The position numbers were made by a program, and so were the translations under genes. Below are positions 1 through 12,203 of a stretch of 64,000 nt of DNA, piece by piece. The stretch's first letter is position 1. Every line of letters starts with the position of its first letter. This DNA comes from Pycnopodia helianthoides (lineage: Eukaryota > Echinodermata > Asteroidea > Forcipulatida > Asteriidae): positions 16,777,703 to 16,841,702 of the forward strand of contig CM063258.1 of NCBI GenBank assembly GCA_032158295.1. The letters are read 5' to 3'. The notes under the pieces are model-generated. The model worked only from the letters and a program-made list of their open reading frames with translations. It was not told the DNA's origin and did not search any database.

Positions 1-380
1 ATTTTTTTTTATGGTCCAATTGATAGAGTACGGACTACTGATGACATTTCTATTGGCACAGACTCTGTAAATTAGCCTTAGTTTGAGAAATTTTGATAGT
101 TTTGTGGGTTTGAAATTTTGGTCAAAAATATAACAAAAATGGACCATGCCGGCATGGTCAACTTTTTCAATTTTCGGGTCGATTTTTAATTTTTTTTTAT
201 GGTTCCATTTGATAGAGTACGGACTACTGATGACATTTTATTGGCACAGACTCTGTAAATTAGCCTTAGTTTGAGAAATTTTGATAGTTTTGTGGGTTTG
301 AAATTTTGGTCAAAAATAAAATAAAAAATAGCATGCCGGCATGGTCAACTTTTGTCAATTTTCGGGTTGGTTTTTTTTTT
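1..380. repeat. Two-copy tandem repeat, period about 189 bp
   Basis: The T-run followed by atggtccaattgatagagta at position 1 recurs, slightly diverged, from about 189. The whole following block, including a GC-richer atgccggcatggtcaac core, is repeated with few differences. A third, degenerate start is visible near 369. The first copy begins at the window edge, so the array may extend further left. No coding potential is seen. Confidence 0.85.
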
Positions 381-1290
381 GTCGATTTTATGATTTCTAT
401 TGGAAGAGGCAGAACCTTTTGGCAGAACATTGATTGTGCTCTGAATATACACAGTGCACAACTCCTGATTTATTTTTGTATTCCATATTCTTTTCAAATA
501 ATGAATTAGGCCCCTACTTTTTGTTTTTTCAACCCCAAATTGTGTACAGTTTACAGTCTTTAAACATATAGACAACAGAACCAACATAATGTTAGTGTAG
601 TTATATCCAAGTACCACACTCACTCAGATTCCTATCGATTGGCGAGCAAGATAATTTACAAAACAACAAGTTAAAAATGGGTGCATGCTGGATGTACAAA
701 GCGATCCTAACTCAGGCAATGCAAGACAGCCATCACAAGGTAGCCATTGTAGTACATGTATTACTTTAGAAATAGTCACTGTACATGTTGTACATTATGA
801 CAACCAGCCCCTGGACTAGACAACTGGTGACATGTGTACTGGTTGTCGGAAGCAAAGTGCCTTGGCCTACTGTACATGGTGGGACCGGGGTTTGCTTTGC
901 GGGCCTCATCCCATCGATGACAAAACGTAACTCGTGAAATGGCACCACAAACACACACACACTCACATTTTATGAAAAATAAACCTAATGAAATTGTACT
1001 TTGTAGCTTTAACTTACCTTCATCTATAGGCAGCCCCCACTAGTCTTCAATGAATCTTTGACTTCCGTGATGATACTCTGACTCTGACGACGAAGGCACT
1101 TGCAAACAAAATGGCGCAGTTCGAAGCAGGAGTTGCTCCATCACGTGTCTTTTTTTATCCAATCAGAACATAGCATGACGTCATGAACCCAAATTTTGAC
1201 CCGGAAAAGTGTCAAAAAAATTTGACCTGGAGGAATGGTCAAAATTTTGACCCGGGAGTTTTAAGAGTGTACATAAATGAAAGAATAGTG
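381..1290. other. Intergenic stretch with CA microsatellite
   Basis: No convincing gene is seen. There is a short (CA)n run near 947-962. On the minus strand, 1016-1130 reads like a possible untranslated first exon ending in a good donor (aag then gtaagtt), but nothing downstream confirms it. At 1190-1260 the heptamer tttgacc recurs several times, just before the exon-like tandem array begins. Confidence 0.4.
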
Positions 1291-2637
1291 GAAGGAAAAG
1301 TTATCATCTTGTGTTAATGTATCACCTCCTTTACAAAAAATGTAATTTGATTGTTTTTGTTCTTTGTGCACAGCTGAGACTTGCCATCTCTAAAGAGATC
1401 TACCCGTCAACAAGTAGATGTCTGAGATCTGCAAAATGATGCCCTCTCCATTAAAAGGTAATAATAAATAATATCAAGCATGTATAAAGCACCATCTATC
1501 TAGGTAACCTATTCTGAGGTGTAAATTCTTTTTAAACATTAAAACATGACAAAATTATTGTATATTCATGTTCGCGTTGTTTGGAAAGCACATTCATTCT
1601 CAGCCTCTGAAATTTGAAAAAAATCACAAAACCTTGCCACATGAGATTTGTCCAACACAGGCCTAGAATTTCATCTTTGAGAGGGCAAGGGCACTTCCAT
1701 TTGAAAAACATGGAGTCAAGTGTTAATCAACCTTTTTGTTTAAGTGAGCTCTGTCACCAAAATTTAATGGACATGTGTGAGAGGCCCACTGTATTTTTCC
1801 AAGATGCACATGTCAGATAACATCCTATAGAAATTTTTCCTGACAAAAGCATTGTTTAGCTGAAACTCTATAACGTTGCATCACTTCCAGCTTTAAATAA
1901 TAAGTGTAAGTTACATAAATGGAAGACTAGTGGAGGGAAAACTTATCTGGTGAGAATATGTCACCTCCCTCACAAAAAATGAAAATTCGCTTGGTTATTT
2001 TTTTATTTTATTTATTTATTATTGTTTCATTAACTTTTTCATTTTGTTCTTCATTAATTTTGTCATTTATTTTAATTTTAATTTCAATTTCCATTGTTTA
2101 TTTATATTCAGATATTTATTTAGTCCGTTGGGTTTTGTATTGGGCTTTGGGCTATGTGGACTTGTCGCAGGTTTTTTAAAACTTTTTATTTATTAATTAA
2201 TTAATTAATTAATTTATTTATTTATTTATTTATTTATTTTTGTCATGCTTTTTATCATTGTACATATACTCGTACTCCAGACCTGGTACTTGATCAGCAA
2301 TTTCACCTGTTTTCCTTTTCTTATTAGCATTACGGTAATTTTTGGTGTCCATTGTGAAGTTTTACCTTGCCTGATGCTTCTGTTTTTATCCCTTTTATTC
2401 CCTGTGCAATTTTTACTAAATTATTTCAATTTTTCTATTGTACATAAAATATTTATTTTTAGTAACATTATGTTATGTAATAGCCAGTAGCATTGGAAAC
2501 GAAGGCCCTCGGGCCACAGTTATTAGGTTAACTTGTTCTCTTCCTGGCATGTGCTGCTGGCTCTATTGTATGTTCCTTTGTCATTTTATTTATTGTCTTC
2601 ACTATTTGTTTTATTGTATTGTGAATTATGCTGAATA

Positions 2638-2668
<31 letters not shown>

Positions 2669-5030
2669 GGTAAATTTGTTTTAAAAAAGTAATACATGAA
2701 AATATTATTGCATATATTCTAGTTTGCGTTGCTTGGAAAGCACATACATTCTCAGCCTCTGAAATTTGAAGGAATTTACAGTACCTTGCCACATGAGATT
2801 TGTCCAACACAGGCCTAGAATTACATCATTGAGAGTCCAAGGGCACTTCCATTCGAAAAAAAATAAAATCAAGTGTTAATAAACCTTTTTTTTATTAAAA
2901 AGGTGAGCTCTGTCACCAAAATGTAATAGACATGTGTTTGAGGGCAGTGAAATTTTCCAAGATGCACATGTAAGATAACATTCTATAGCAATTTCCCTGA
3001 CAAAAGCATTGTTTAGCTGAAACTCTATAACGTTGCATCACTTCCAGATTGAAATAACAAGTAGAAGTTACATAAATGGAAGAATAGTTGAGGGAAAAGT
3101 TATCATTTTGTGATAATGTATCATCTCCATCACAAAAAATTGCACTTTATTTTTATATTTTTTGTGTACAGCTGAGAGATCTACCTGTCAACAAGTAGAT
3201 GTTTGAGATCTGCAAAATGATGCCCTCTTCAGTAAAAGGTAAATTCCTTTTAAACATTAAAATATGAAAATTTTATTGTGTATTCATGTTCCCGTTGTTT
3301 GGAAAGCTCATACATTCACAGCCTCAGAAATTTGAAGTATTCCACAGTACCTTGCCAAATGAGATTTGTCTAACACAGGCCTGGAATTACATCTTTGAGA
3401 GGTCAAGGGCATTTTCATTTGTACAAAATTAAATCAAGTGTCAATAAACTTTTTTTATTAAAAGGTGAGCTCTGTCACCAAAATTTAATGACATTGTGAG
3501 AGGTCACTGTATTTCCAAGGTGCAAATGTTGATAATCCTATACAATTGCTACAAGATTGTTTAACTAACTCTAATGTGGCATCACTTCCAGCTGAAATAA
3601 CAAGTGAGTTACTAATGAGATATGGAAAGTTATCATCTTGTGTTAATATCCTCCTTTACAAAAACTGTAATTTTATTGTTTTTGTTCTTTGTGTACAGCT
3701 GAGACTTGCCATCTCCTAAAGAGATCTACCCGTCAACAAGTAGATGTCTGAGATCTGCAAAATGATGCCCTCTCCATTAAAAGGTAATAATAAATAATAT
3801 CAAGCATATATAAAGCACCATCTATCTAGGTAACCTATTCTGAGGTGTAAATTCTTTTTAAACATTAAAACATGACAAAATTATTGTATATTCATGTTCG
3901 CGTTGTTTGGAAAGCACATTCATTCTCAGCCTCTGAAATTTGAAAAAATCACAAAACCTTGCCACATGAGATTTGTCCAACACAGGCCTAGAATTTCATC
4001 TTTGAGAGGGCAAGGGCACTTCCATTTGAAAAACATGGAGTCAAGTGTTAATCAACCTTTTTGTTTAAGTGAGCTCTGTCACCAAAATTTAATGGACATG
4101 TGTGAGAGGCCCACTGTATTTTTTCAAGGTGCACATGTCAGATACCATCCTATAGCAATTTGCCTGACAAAAGCATTGTTTAACTAAAACTCTATAACGT
4201 TGCATCACTTCCAGCTTGAAATGATAAGTGTAAGTTACATAAATGAAAGAATAGTGGAGGGAAAAAATATCATCTTGTGTTAATGTATCACCTTCTTTAC
4301 AAAAAATGTAATTTTTTTGTTTTTGTTTGTGTACAGCTGAGACTGCATCCCAAAGAGATCTACCCGTCAAAAAATAGATGTCTGAGATCTGCAAAATGAT
4401 GCCCTCTCCAGTAAAAGGTAAATTCCTTTCAAACATTCAAACATGAAAATATCATTGTGTATTCTAGTTTGCGTTGTTTGGAAAGCACATACATTCTCAG
4501 CCTCTGAAATTTGAAAGAATTTACAGTACCTTGCCACATGAGATTAGTCCAACGCAGGCCTAGAATTTCATCTTTGAGAGGGCAAGTGCACTTCCATTTG
4601 AAAAATATGAGAACCAGTATTAAATCATTTTTTTTTAAAGGTGAGCTCTGTCACCGACATTTAATGGACATGTGTGAGAGGCCCACTGTAATTTTCCAAG
4701 ATGCACATGTCAGATAACATCCTATAATAATTTGCCTGACAAAAGCATTGTTAAGCTGAAACTCTATAACGTTGCATCACTTCCAGCTTGAAATAACAAG
4801 TGTAAGTTACATAAATGAAAGAAAAGTGGAGGGAAAAGTTATCATCTTGATATAATGTATCACCTCCATCACAAAAAATGTCACTTTATTGTTTTTTTGT
4901 TTGTGTACAGCTGAGACTTGCCATCTCCAAAGTAGATCTACCTGTCAACACGTAGATGTCTGAGATCTTGCAAAATGATGCCCTCTCCAGTAAAAGGTAA
5001 ATTGCTTTTAAACATTAAAACATGAAAATA
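1290..5030 (+). repeat. Tandem array of 0.53-0.64-kb units with exon-like cores
   Basis: Each unit has the same order. It starts with a 5' part containing ttgccacatgagatttgtcc, a middle part containing gagctctgtcaccaaaattt, then a short T-rich tract ending in tgtacag, an 84-bp core, and gtaaat. Cores here lie at 1374-1457, 3172-3238, 3699-3783, 4337-4417 and 4911-4996; the one expected near 2.6 kb was lost to a retrotransposon insertion. Two more (5553-5634, 6134-6217) fall inside the left palindrome arm. Blocks 1290-1900 and 3620-4230 are nearly identical, including a private stretch after the core, so there was also a larger duplication step of about 2.3 kb. Confidence 0.85.
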
Positions 5031-6217
5031 CTATTGATAAAGGAGCTGCTCTTCCCAGTCAAAGGTGAATTCTTAAATAAAAGAAATAAAAATCTTTTAG
5101 CTTTTGGTTTTTAGAATATTGGATGCCACCTGCTGGATTAGTTTCTTTCTGAGAACTCGCTGATGATAATAAAGTCCGTACCGTCACCAATCCTCTAAAA
5201 ACTCTTTTAGATATTTGACATGTCCCTTAAATTGCAGTAGCTCATTCTGATCGCAACAATCAAAATGATCTTGTTACGCTCAAGTCCCCCAATATTTTCT
5301 TCCTGTCTTAATGTGAAGTAAAATGTTTTTTACACTCTCAGTCCTTTCAAACTGAGCTCTCTTGTAATTGTGCAGAATTTATAATTTTGCTCTGGTTCAA
5401 ACATGAATTTGAATCAGAAATGTCCTTGTAGCATAACGATTCATTTTAAAATGACTGTTTATTGTTTGTCAATCATTTAAAAGTTGACAGGCTTGGTTGT
5501 TTCTTATCTGAACTTAACTGCTTTAGTTTTTTTTTTTTTTTTTTTTGTACAGCTGAGACTTGCCATCTCCAAAGAGATCTACCCGTCAACAAGTAGAGGC
5601 TGAGATCTGCAAAATAATGCCCTCTCCAGTAAAGGTAAATTTCTTTTAAACATTTAAACATGAAAATATTATTGTATATATTCATGTTCGCGTTGTTTGG
5701 AAAGCTCATACATTCTCAGCCTCTGAAATTTGAAGTATTCCACAGTACCTTGCCAAATGAGATTTGTCTAACACAGGCCTGGAATTTCATCTCTGAGAGG
5801 TAAAGGGCATTTTCATTTGTAAAAAATTAAATCAAGTGTTAATCAACCTTTTTTTATTAAAAGTAAGCTCTGTCACCAAAATTTAATGGACATGTGTGAG
5901 AGGTCCACTGTTATTTTTCCAAGATGCACATGTCAGATAAACATCCTATAGCAATTTGCCTGACAAAAGCTTGTTTAACTAAAACTCTATAATGTGGCAT
6001 CTCTTCCAGCTTGAAATAACAAGTGGAAGTTACATAAATGAAAGAATAGTGGAGGGAAAAGTTATCATCTTGTGTTAATGTATCACCTCCTTTACAAAAA
6101 ATTAATTTTATTGTTTTTGTTCTTTGTGTACAGCTGAGACTTGCCATCTCCAAAGAGATCTATCCGTCAACGAGTAGATGTCTGAGATCTGCAAAATGAT
6201 GCCCTCTCCAGTAATAG
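1374..6217 (+). pseudogene. Array of eight decayed exon copies (84-nt class)
   Basis: Each core is flanked by a pyrimidine-rich acceptor ending in acag and a donor of the form aag/gtaaat. In the frame encoding EIYPSTSRCLRSAK the core meets a TGA and then a TAA, and the other two frames are also closed, so these copies cannot code through. The core aligns with the start of the intact exon at 6643 (DVYPSTSRLLRCTGAHHQ), which suggests both descend from one exon. A related open copy lies on the minus strand at 13782-13872. The splice signals are better preserved than the reading frame, so non-coding splicing cannot be excluded. Function unknown. Confidence 0.6.
1986..2666 (+). mobile_element. 3' end of a non-LTR retrotransposon, (AAT)n tail
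   Basis: This AT-rich block interrupts a tandem unit. The unit sequence stops after cctcacaaaaaatg and resumes at taaaaggtaaatt with its exon core missing. The block ends in gctgaataaataataataat, a LINE-like 3' terminus with a trinucleotide tail, and contains (TTTA)n and (TTAA)n runs near 2190-2245. No reverse transcriptase domain remains, so this is a 5'-truncated copy or an internal fragment. The family was not identified. Confidence 0.55.
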
Positions 6218-6642
6218 GTTAATTCGTAAAAAAAAAATTAATACATGAAAATATTAGTGTGTTTTCATGTTCGCGTTGTTTGGAAAGCTCATACATTCAC
6301 AGCCTCTGAACTTCGAAGTTTTCCACAGTACCTTGCCACATGAGATTTGTCCAACACAGGCCTGGAATTTCATCTTTGAGAGGGCAAGGGCATTTTCATT
6401 TTGCAAAGGGCACTTCATTTGAAAATATGAAGTCAAGTGTTGAACCTTGTTTATTAAAAGGTGAGCTCTGTCACCAAAATTTAACAGACATGTGTAAGAG
6501 GGCAGTGTAATTTTCCAAGGTGCACATGTCAGATAACATTCTAGAGCAATTTGCCAGTCAAAACCTGAAAATGTTTCTGTATATAATTTACATTTGTATG
6601 TTAGTTAATTGTATAAATTTATTTCTGCCATTTAATTTTTAG

Positions 6643-7658
6643 TGATGTCTACCCATCAACTAGCAGACTTCTAAGGTGTACAGGTGCACACCATCAGCTC
6701 AATATCTGCCCATCATTATATGTAGATGTTAAAGGCATTCATAAAAAGTAAGTAAATTTTCCTTATCTGTCTACTCCCCCCTCCCATTATGTGCTCTGTA
6801 CACATTATAATTATAATTTTAAGACATAACACTCTTCGCAGGGAACTCCAATCATGCGCAATTCTAACAAAGATGAGTGGCCATTTTTTTTAAAACTCTA
6901 AAACTGTTACTTTGGATCTCTAGAGTTGACAGGCTGCCTTGCTTTTTTGTTTTTGGGTATTGAGAATTTAAGAACAAATGAGATGCATAAATACGAATAG
7001 TGATCTGATGCATGGTTGTTGGGGGGCCATTTTATTCAACGTAAAACAGTTGTATGGTGGGTTAATATAACTGTTCAAAAGGTGCAACTATTAAAGTGAA
7101 ATTTATTGGTGACTGATAAAAATAAGCAGAATATTGAGTTTGTTTAACCATGGAGGATTAATCCTCTATATAGAATTTCCTGTAAAAGAGATAGTAGTTC
7201 ACCAAGATGAAAGCTAAAATAATAACTTCTTTTTTTTAACTATCAACTCAATTTATTTCCCCATCTCAGGCAAGCTGTATTAAATTTATGGAGTGGTATT
7301 AAAGGATAAGAAAAGGATCATGGCTAAAAAAAAAGTAACAATGAATTGCTTCAAACATTTTATTCATATACAGACAAAATGGACACCAGCGAGCACTAGG
7401 GAGGGGATCCTTGTTGGTTAATTTTTGTAAAACACCTGCAAGGAATTTAGCAACCCAAGATTTTTGGCTTGATACAATTATCATCTGAGTAAAACTTAAC
7501 CTTTCAGAGCCAGAGTTGAAGCCAATTGTAAGCTGTGTGTGCAGATGGAATCGCCTCTACTGACGCCTAAATTTAAAGCTTCAGGGAGGAAGGAGAGCAA
7601 CGCTTATGAAATCATTAATGTCATCAATAAATCTTGTTCATTTAGGGATCGTGAATGA
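6643..7658 (+). CDS. Last two coding exons of an unrecognised gene (left-arm copy)
   Basis: Exon 6643-6747 follows a T-rich acceptor (tttttag) and ends at gtaagt. Exon 7508-7658 follows acctttcag and ends with TGA. Joined, the frame stays open for 84 residues: DVYPSTSRLLRCTGAHHQ runs into CPSLYVDVKGIHKKARVEAN, then a Lys/Ser-rich stretch (PLLTPKFKASGRKES) and an end in FRDRE. Four cysteines are present, including a CKLC pair. The upstream exons are unclear: the tandem cores that precede it all carry stops. I do not recognise the family. It could be the tail of a live gene fused to a decayed array, or a duplicated gene remnant. Confidence 0.55.
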
Positions 7659-7869
7659 ACAACCTAGAAAATTGTTTTCTTTAATTGTAAGATATTCTAG
7701 ATGAGTAACTGTTAGTTTGATGTTTTTGTTATCGTCGTATAGTTTTCTGTTTTTGCAGAGCTGTACAATTAACACATTGTAAATGAGTGCACCATTGCAA
7801 GCAAGCACATACATGTATTTTGAATTTTTAAATTGGAGATCTGGGCAAAATGCTATAACTAAAAAGTTA

Positions 7870-8062
7870 GAGCATTGGTTGTGCCGCGATTCGATTTGTG
7901 GTGCGGAGATTCGAAAGGTGGTGCGGAGATTCGGTTTGGTGGTGCGGAGATTCGATTGGGTAGGGCGGAGATTCGATAAGTGGTGCGGAGATTTGATTGG
8001 TAGTGCGGAGATTTGATTGGTTGTGGCGAGATTCGATTGGTTGTGCAGAGATTCGATTGCGA
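7870..8062. repeat. Minisatellite of about 19-20 bp, left arm
   Basis: The motif gcggagattcgattggt, with small changes, repeats head to tail about nine to ten times. The mirrored array in the right arm (about 11878-11995) is shorter, so copy number changed after the inverted duplication. Open frames on both strands across this block come from the repeat and are not evidence of a gene. Confidence 0.85.
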
Positions 8063-8420
8063 AAAGGGACTTGGACAAATGCACGTGGCATTTGGAGTTT
8101 TTCTCCCGGCCGGGGTCACAGCTGGTGGTTGATCTGAAAGGTGCATCAGGCTCCCTGATCAGTGGGATGGTACTGGTGTTATCACAATTATGGTTGGCTA
8201 AACGGGAGTAGTTCCTAGTCAAGGCTAGGGACCGCGTTAGTACTGTAGGGGACATATCCCTAAGGAGGGGGTGCGCGGACCGGGCGCTCTGAAAAGAGTA
8301 CAAAGGCCCCAAAGATCGGGGAAGCGTCGTGGGGCTGGTATCCTGGGACCTGCTCGTGGTGGCCCTGCTTAAGACTAACCGAACCAGGATGATAATGGCA
8401 AAATTAAACTGCTTGCGATG
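8063..8420. other. GC-rich unidentified block, conserved in both palindrome arms
   Basis: This stretch is GC-rich compared with its AT-rich surroundings and contains ggtgcatcaggctccctgat and accgggcgctctgaaaagag. The mirror copy is at about 11570-11875. It looks like neither a tRNA nor any snRNA I could compare it with. A 262-codon minus-strand frame (7638-8426) crosses it, but the mirror copy is broken into two frames, so I do not call a gene. It may be part of a mobile element. Confidence 0.4.
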
Positions 8421-9810
8421 GTGCACTTATAAACCATAAGTTAATTTTAATAAATTGATTATGCAATTAATGTATTAGTATCAGGCATGATATTTTCCCT
8501 ACTTCAATTTGATTTCTGATTTTTTTGCCTTAAAAAAAACAAACAGGGAAGTTGTTTATTAGTCGGCCTGAAGGTTGTCAGAGCCTGTCATATGTAGGTC
8601 AGCCCATGTACTCAATCAAATTGACCTACTTTTTCCAAGAGTCAAATATCATGCCTGTAACATACATGTGTTATTTTCAAGCAAACTTGAGGAATCTTTG
8701 ATTCTGAATTCTCGATCCATGGGGAAATCAGAGTGTTTTATTATCCTAAAAGTGTTGCGCAGCCCATATCACACCCTGGGTATTGCCTATTTTAAGCTGT
8801 GCATCAAGTTTCTTTATCACACACGTGCGAGTGGATTACCGTACAATATAGCTTGTCTGCATCCAATATCCAGCTGATAGCCTTGTTGGATATGGAATGC
8901 AGAAGTGCTATATTTGTCCATATTTCACTCAAGCTTGTGTGATGATAACTTAAAATAAAAACATAATGTCATATTGGCTCAGTTCAGTAAAGGTCCAATT
9001 TACACTTTGTATGGATTTTGCATAGTTATTTTGCATATTTTTGAGCCCCTTGATTCAAAACAGAAATTGTTTGGAGAAAAGAAACATTGACATGGATTTT
9101 TAGTTTGTTTTGTGCAGATTGAAAAGCATTTAACGCCCCTTCAATTTGTATTATGAAACTGCAATTAAAGACCTTAATATCACTGAGCCGATATATTATG
9201 TATTCATCACTTTTTGCAGGTTATTTTATATATGAACTTGAAGACTATTCAAATATTCAATACGAAAGAAACCCACTACACAAAACTGTTGCAGTTGATC
9301 TAGAAGTGCCTGGTTTATTTTTCTTAAAAATGCAATATGTTTCAAATTAAACAACAAAATAATTTCAATAAATTGAAGCAAGAACCATCACATGCATAAG
9401 TTGAAAATTGTTTGTGAGCTTTGTTTCATATCTAGCTAACATAAATTATTTTTATGGCAAACTGCCCTCAATGAAGATGTAAACTTACAATAAGTAAGTT
9501 ACAGCTGCACTTATTTTATGTGTACCATAGCAGCATGAATTCAATTTGTGGTAATGGTTGCTGAGAAACAAGTGTTTATCTAAATCTTGTTTATTCTGTG
9601 AGTTGCTCAATAAACATTTTAAAGAGTCTGATGTTTCATTCCCGTCTCAGAGTTCAACTTAAATTTATTATAATGGTTGTCAGTAAAAGAAATATTAACT
9701 GGGTACTGTTGTTAACCAACTGTTTCGCAAAATCAAACTTTGTGGTAAACTAAAAATACTACATGAATTTCTTAAATTAATTTTTAATTCATATTTTTTT
9801 AGGGGGGTGG
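8421..9810. other. AT-rich inner part of the left arm, with dispersed repeat
   Basis: No gene is called. The segment 8575-8960 belongs to a dispersed repeat: its inverted partner is at 10985-11390 and a diverged relative is at 33250-33650 (shared landmarks aagttatcacacaag, agcacttctgc, and a tgcacggcccatatcaa-like stretch). The remainder is AT-rich with no splice-bounded frames. Confidence 0.5.
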
Positions 9811-10149
9811 GGGGGTCTTGGAGGCATTGATTGGAGCCTATTATTTATCACTGGTTCAACCCCTTTCCTTGGTATAATACAACCAAAAAACCCTAGAACA
9901 GAGGCTAAACTTTAGAGATATATAACCAATCACCACAACCATCATGCACATTCTATGGTAGCTGTAGGGGTAAGTGTATGGGGAAGGGTTAAAAAAAATG
10001 TTAGGCTTACCAGGTGAGGAACCAGTGGTTATGCCTCAAACTTTAAGCATTGTCAAAACGCCCTCTATTGGTGGGAAATTAATTGAATGGAGACTACTAT
10101 ATTTAGCATGTCTTGGAAACCCCTTGGTTAGAGACTACTGTTTATCATC
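9811..10149. other. Spacer at the centre of the palindrome
   Basis: Between G-rich (about 9800) and C-rich (about 10150) homopolymer-like edges, the sequence is no longer an obvious mirror image. It contains two loosely similar fragments (gtcttggaggcattgattgg and catgtcttggaaaccccttg). No gene is seen. Confidence 0.6.
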
Positions 10150-11877
10150 CCCCCCCCCCAACTTAATTGTAGTTTATCAAGTTTACCATAATGGCTACCG
10201 CTGACCACAAAATAAGGTTTTGCAAACACTGTTGGTCAAAAACAGCTATGTTTCCAGTTAATACTTTCTTTAACCGGCAACCATTATAATAAACTTAAGT
10301 TGAACATAATAGAGACAGGAACAAAACATCAGCTCTTTAAATTGTTTATTGAGCAACACACAAAATATACAAGGTTCTCATTCTCTGCATACAGCAATGA
10401 CCTTGCTTATGTTCTCAGCAACCATTACCACACAAATTTAATCCATACTGCTATGGTACCATAAAGTAAGTGCAGCTGAAACGTATACTGTAAATCCACA
10501 TCTTCATTGAGGGCAGTTTGCCGTGAAATAATGTGTTTTCAATATATTTGAATCCATGTTTTGAAGCAAAATATTGAAATAAATTTTTAGTTTTTGTCCC
10601 AAATACATTGCCTTTTTTAAACAGTAAACCAGGCACTTCTAGTTTAAACGCCAGTTTTGTGTGGTGGGTTTCTTTTGGAATGAATATTAGCATAATCTTA
10701 AAGTTCATATAAAAAATAACCTGCAAAAAGTGACGAATACATAATATATCGGCTCAGTGATATTAAGGTCTTTAATTGCAGTTTCATAATACAAATTGAA
10801 GGGGCGTTAAATGCTTTTCAATCTGCACAAAAAAAACCTAAAAATCCATGCCAATGTTTCTTTTCTCCAAACAATTTCTGTTTTGAATCAAGGGGCTCAA
10901 AAATATGCAAAATAACTATGCAAAATCCATACAAAGTGTAAATTAGACCTTTACTGAACTGAGCCAATATGAAATTATGTTTTTATTTTAAGTTATCATC
11001 ACACAAGCTGAGTGAAATATAGACAAATATAGCACTTCTGCATTTCATATCCAACAAGGCTATCAGCTGGATATTGGATGCAGACAAGCTATATTGTACG
11101 GTAATCCACTCGCACGTGTGTGATAAAGAAACTTGATGCAAAGCTTAAAATAGGCAATACCCAGGGTGTGATATGGGCTGCACAATACTTTTAGGATAAT
11201 AAAACACTCTGATTTCCCCATGGATCGAGAATTCAGAATCAAAGATTCCTCAAGTTTGCTTGAAAATAACACATGTATGTTACAGGCATGATATTTGACT
11301 CTTGGAAAAAAGAGGTCAATTTGATTGAGTACATGGGCTGACCTACATATGACAGGCTCTGACAACTTCAGGCCGATAATAAACAATTTCCCTGTTTGTT
11401 TTTTTTTAAGGCAAAAAAATCAGAAATCAAATTGAAGTAGGGAAAATATATCATGCCTGATACTAATACATTAATTGCATAATCAATTTATTAAAATTAA
11501 CTTATGGTTTATAAGTGCACCATCGCAAGCAGTTTAATTTTGCCATTATCATCCTGGTTCGTTAGTCTTAAGCAGGGCCACCACGAGCAGGTCCCAGGAT
11601 ACCAGCCCCACGACGCTTCCCCGATCTTTGGGGCCTTCGTACTCTTTTCAGAGCGCCCGGTCCGCGCACCCCCTCCTTAGGGATACGTCCCCTACAGTAC
11701 TAACGCGGTCCCTAGCCTTGACTAGGAACTACTCCCGTTTAGCCAACCATAATTGTGATAACACCAGTACCATTCCACTGATCAGGGAGCCTGATGCACC
11801 TTTCAGATCAACCACCAGCTGTGACCCCGGCCGGGAGTAAAACTCCAAATGCTGCGTGCAATTTGTCCAAGTCCCTT

Positions 11878-11995
11878 TTCGCAATCGAATCTCTGCACAA
11901 CCAATCGAATCTCGCCACAACCAATCGAATCTCCGCACTACCAATCAAATCTCCGCACCACTTAATCGAATCGCGGCACAACCAATGCTCTAACT
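11878..11995. repeat. Minisatellite of about 19-20 bp, right arm
   Basis: This is the mirror of the 7870-8062 array with fewer units (about five to six), based on the complement of gcggagattcgattggt. Confidence 0.85.
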
Positions 11996-12203
11996 TTTTA
12001 GTTATAGCATTTTGCCCAGATCTCCAATTTAACAATTTCAAAATACGCGTATGTGCTTGCTTGCAATGGTGCACTCATTTACAATGTGTTAATTGTACAG
12101 CACTGCAAAAACAGAAAACTATACGACGAAAAACAAAAACATCAAACTAACAGTTACTCATCTAGAATATCTTACAATTGAAGAAAACAATTTTCTAGGT
12201 TGT

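Larger units (their letters stand above)
5031..9810 (+). repeat. Left arm of a large inverted duplication
   Basis: The arm begins at ctattgataaaggagctgct and mirrors 10150-13815 on the other strand. Matching landmarks are the exon core 5553-5634 with 13320-13239, the exon 6643-6747 with 12811-12708, the terminal exon 7508-7658 with 12354-12204, and the block 8575-8877 with 11365-11063. By eye the arms are very similar over the 8.5-8.9 kb block. The left arm has about 580 bp more near 5.65-6.24 kb (one extra tandem unit) and about 400 bp more near 6.95-7.35 kb than the right arm. The last difference is flanked by the short direct repeat ttgctt, as expected for a deletion in the right arm. Confidence 0.92.

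Noticed and set aside
7638..8426. Minus-strand frame of 262 codons
   Set aside because: It spans a minisatellite and the GC-rich block; the mirrored copy in the other arm is broken into two frames, and codon content is repeat-driven.
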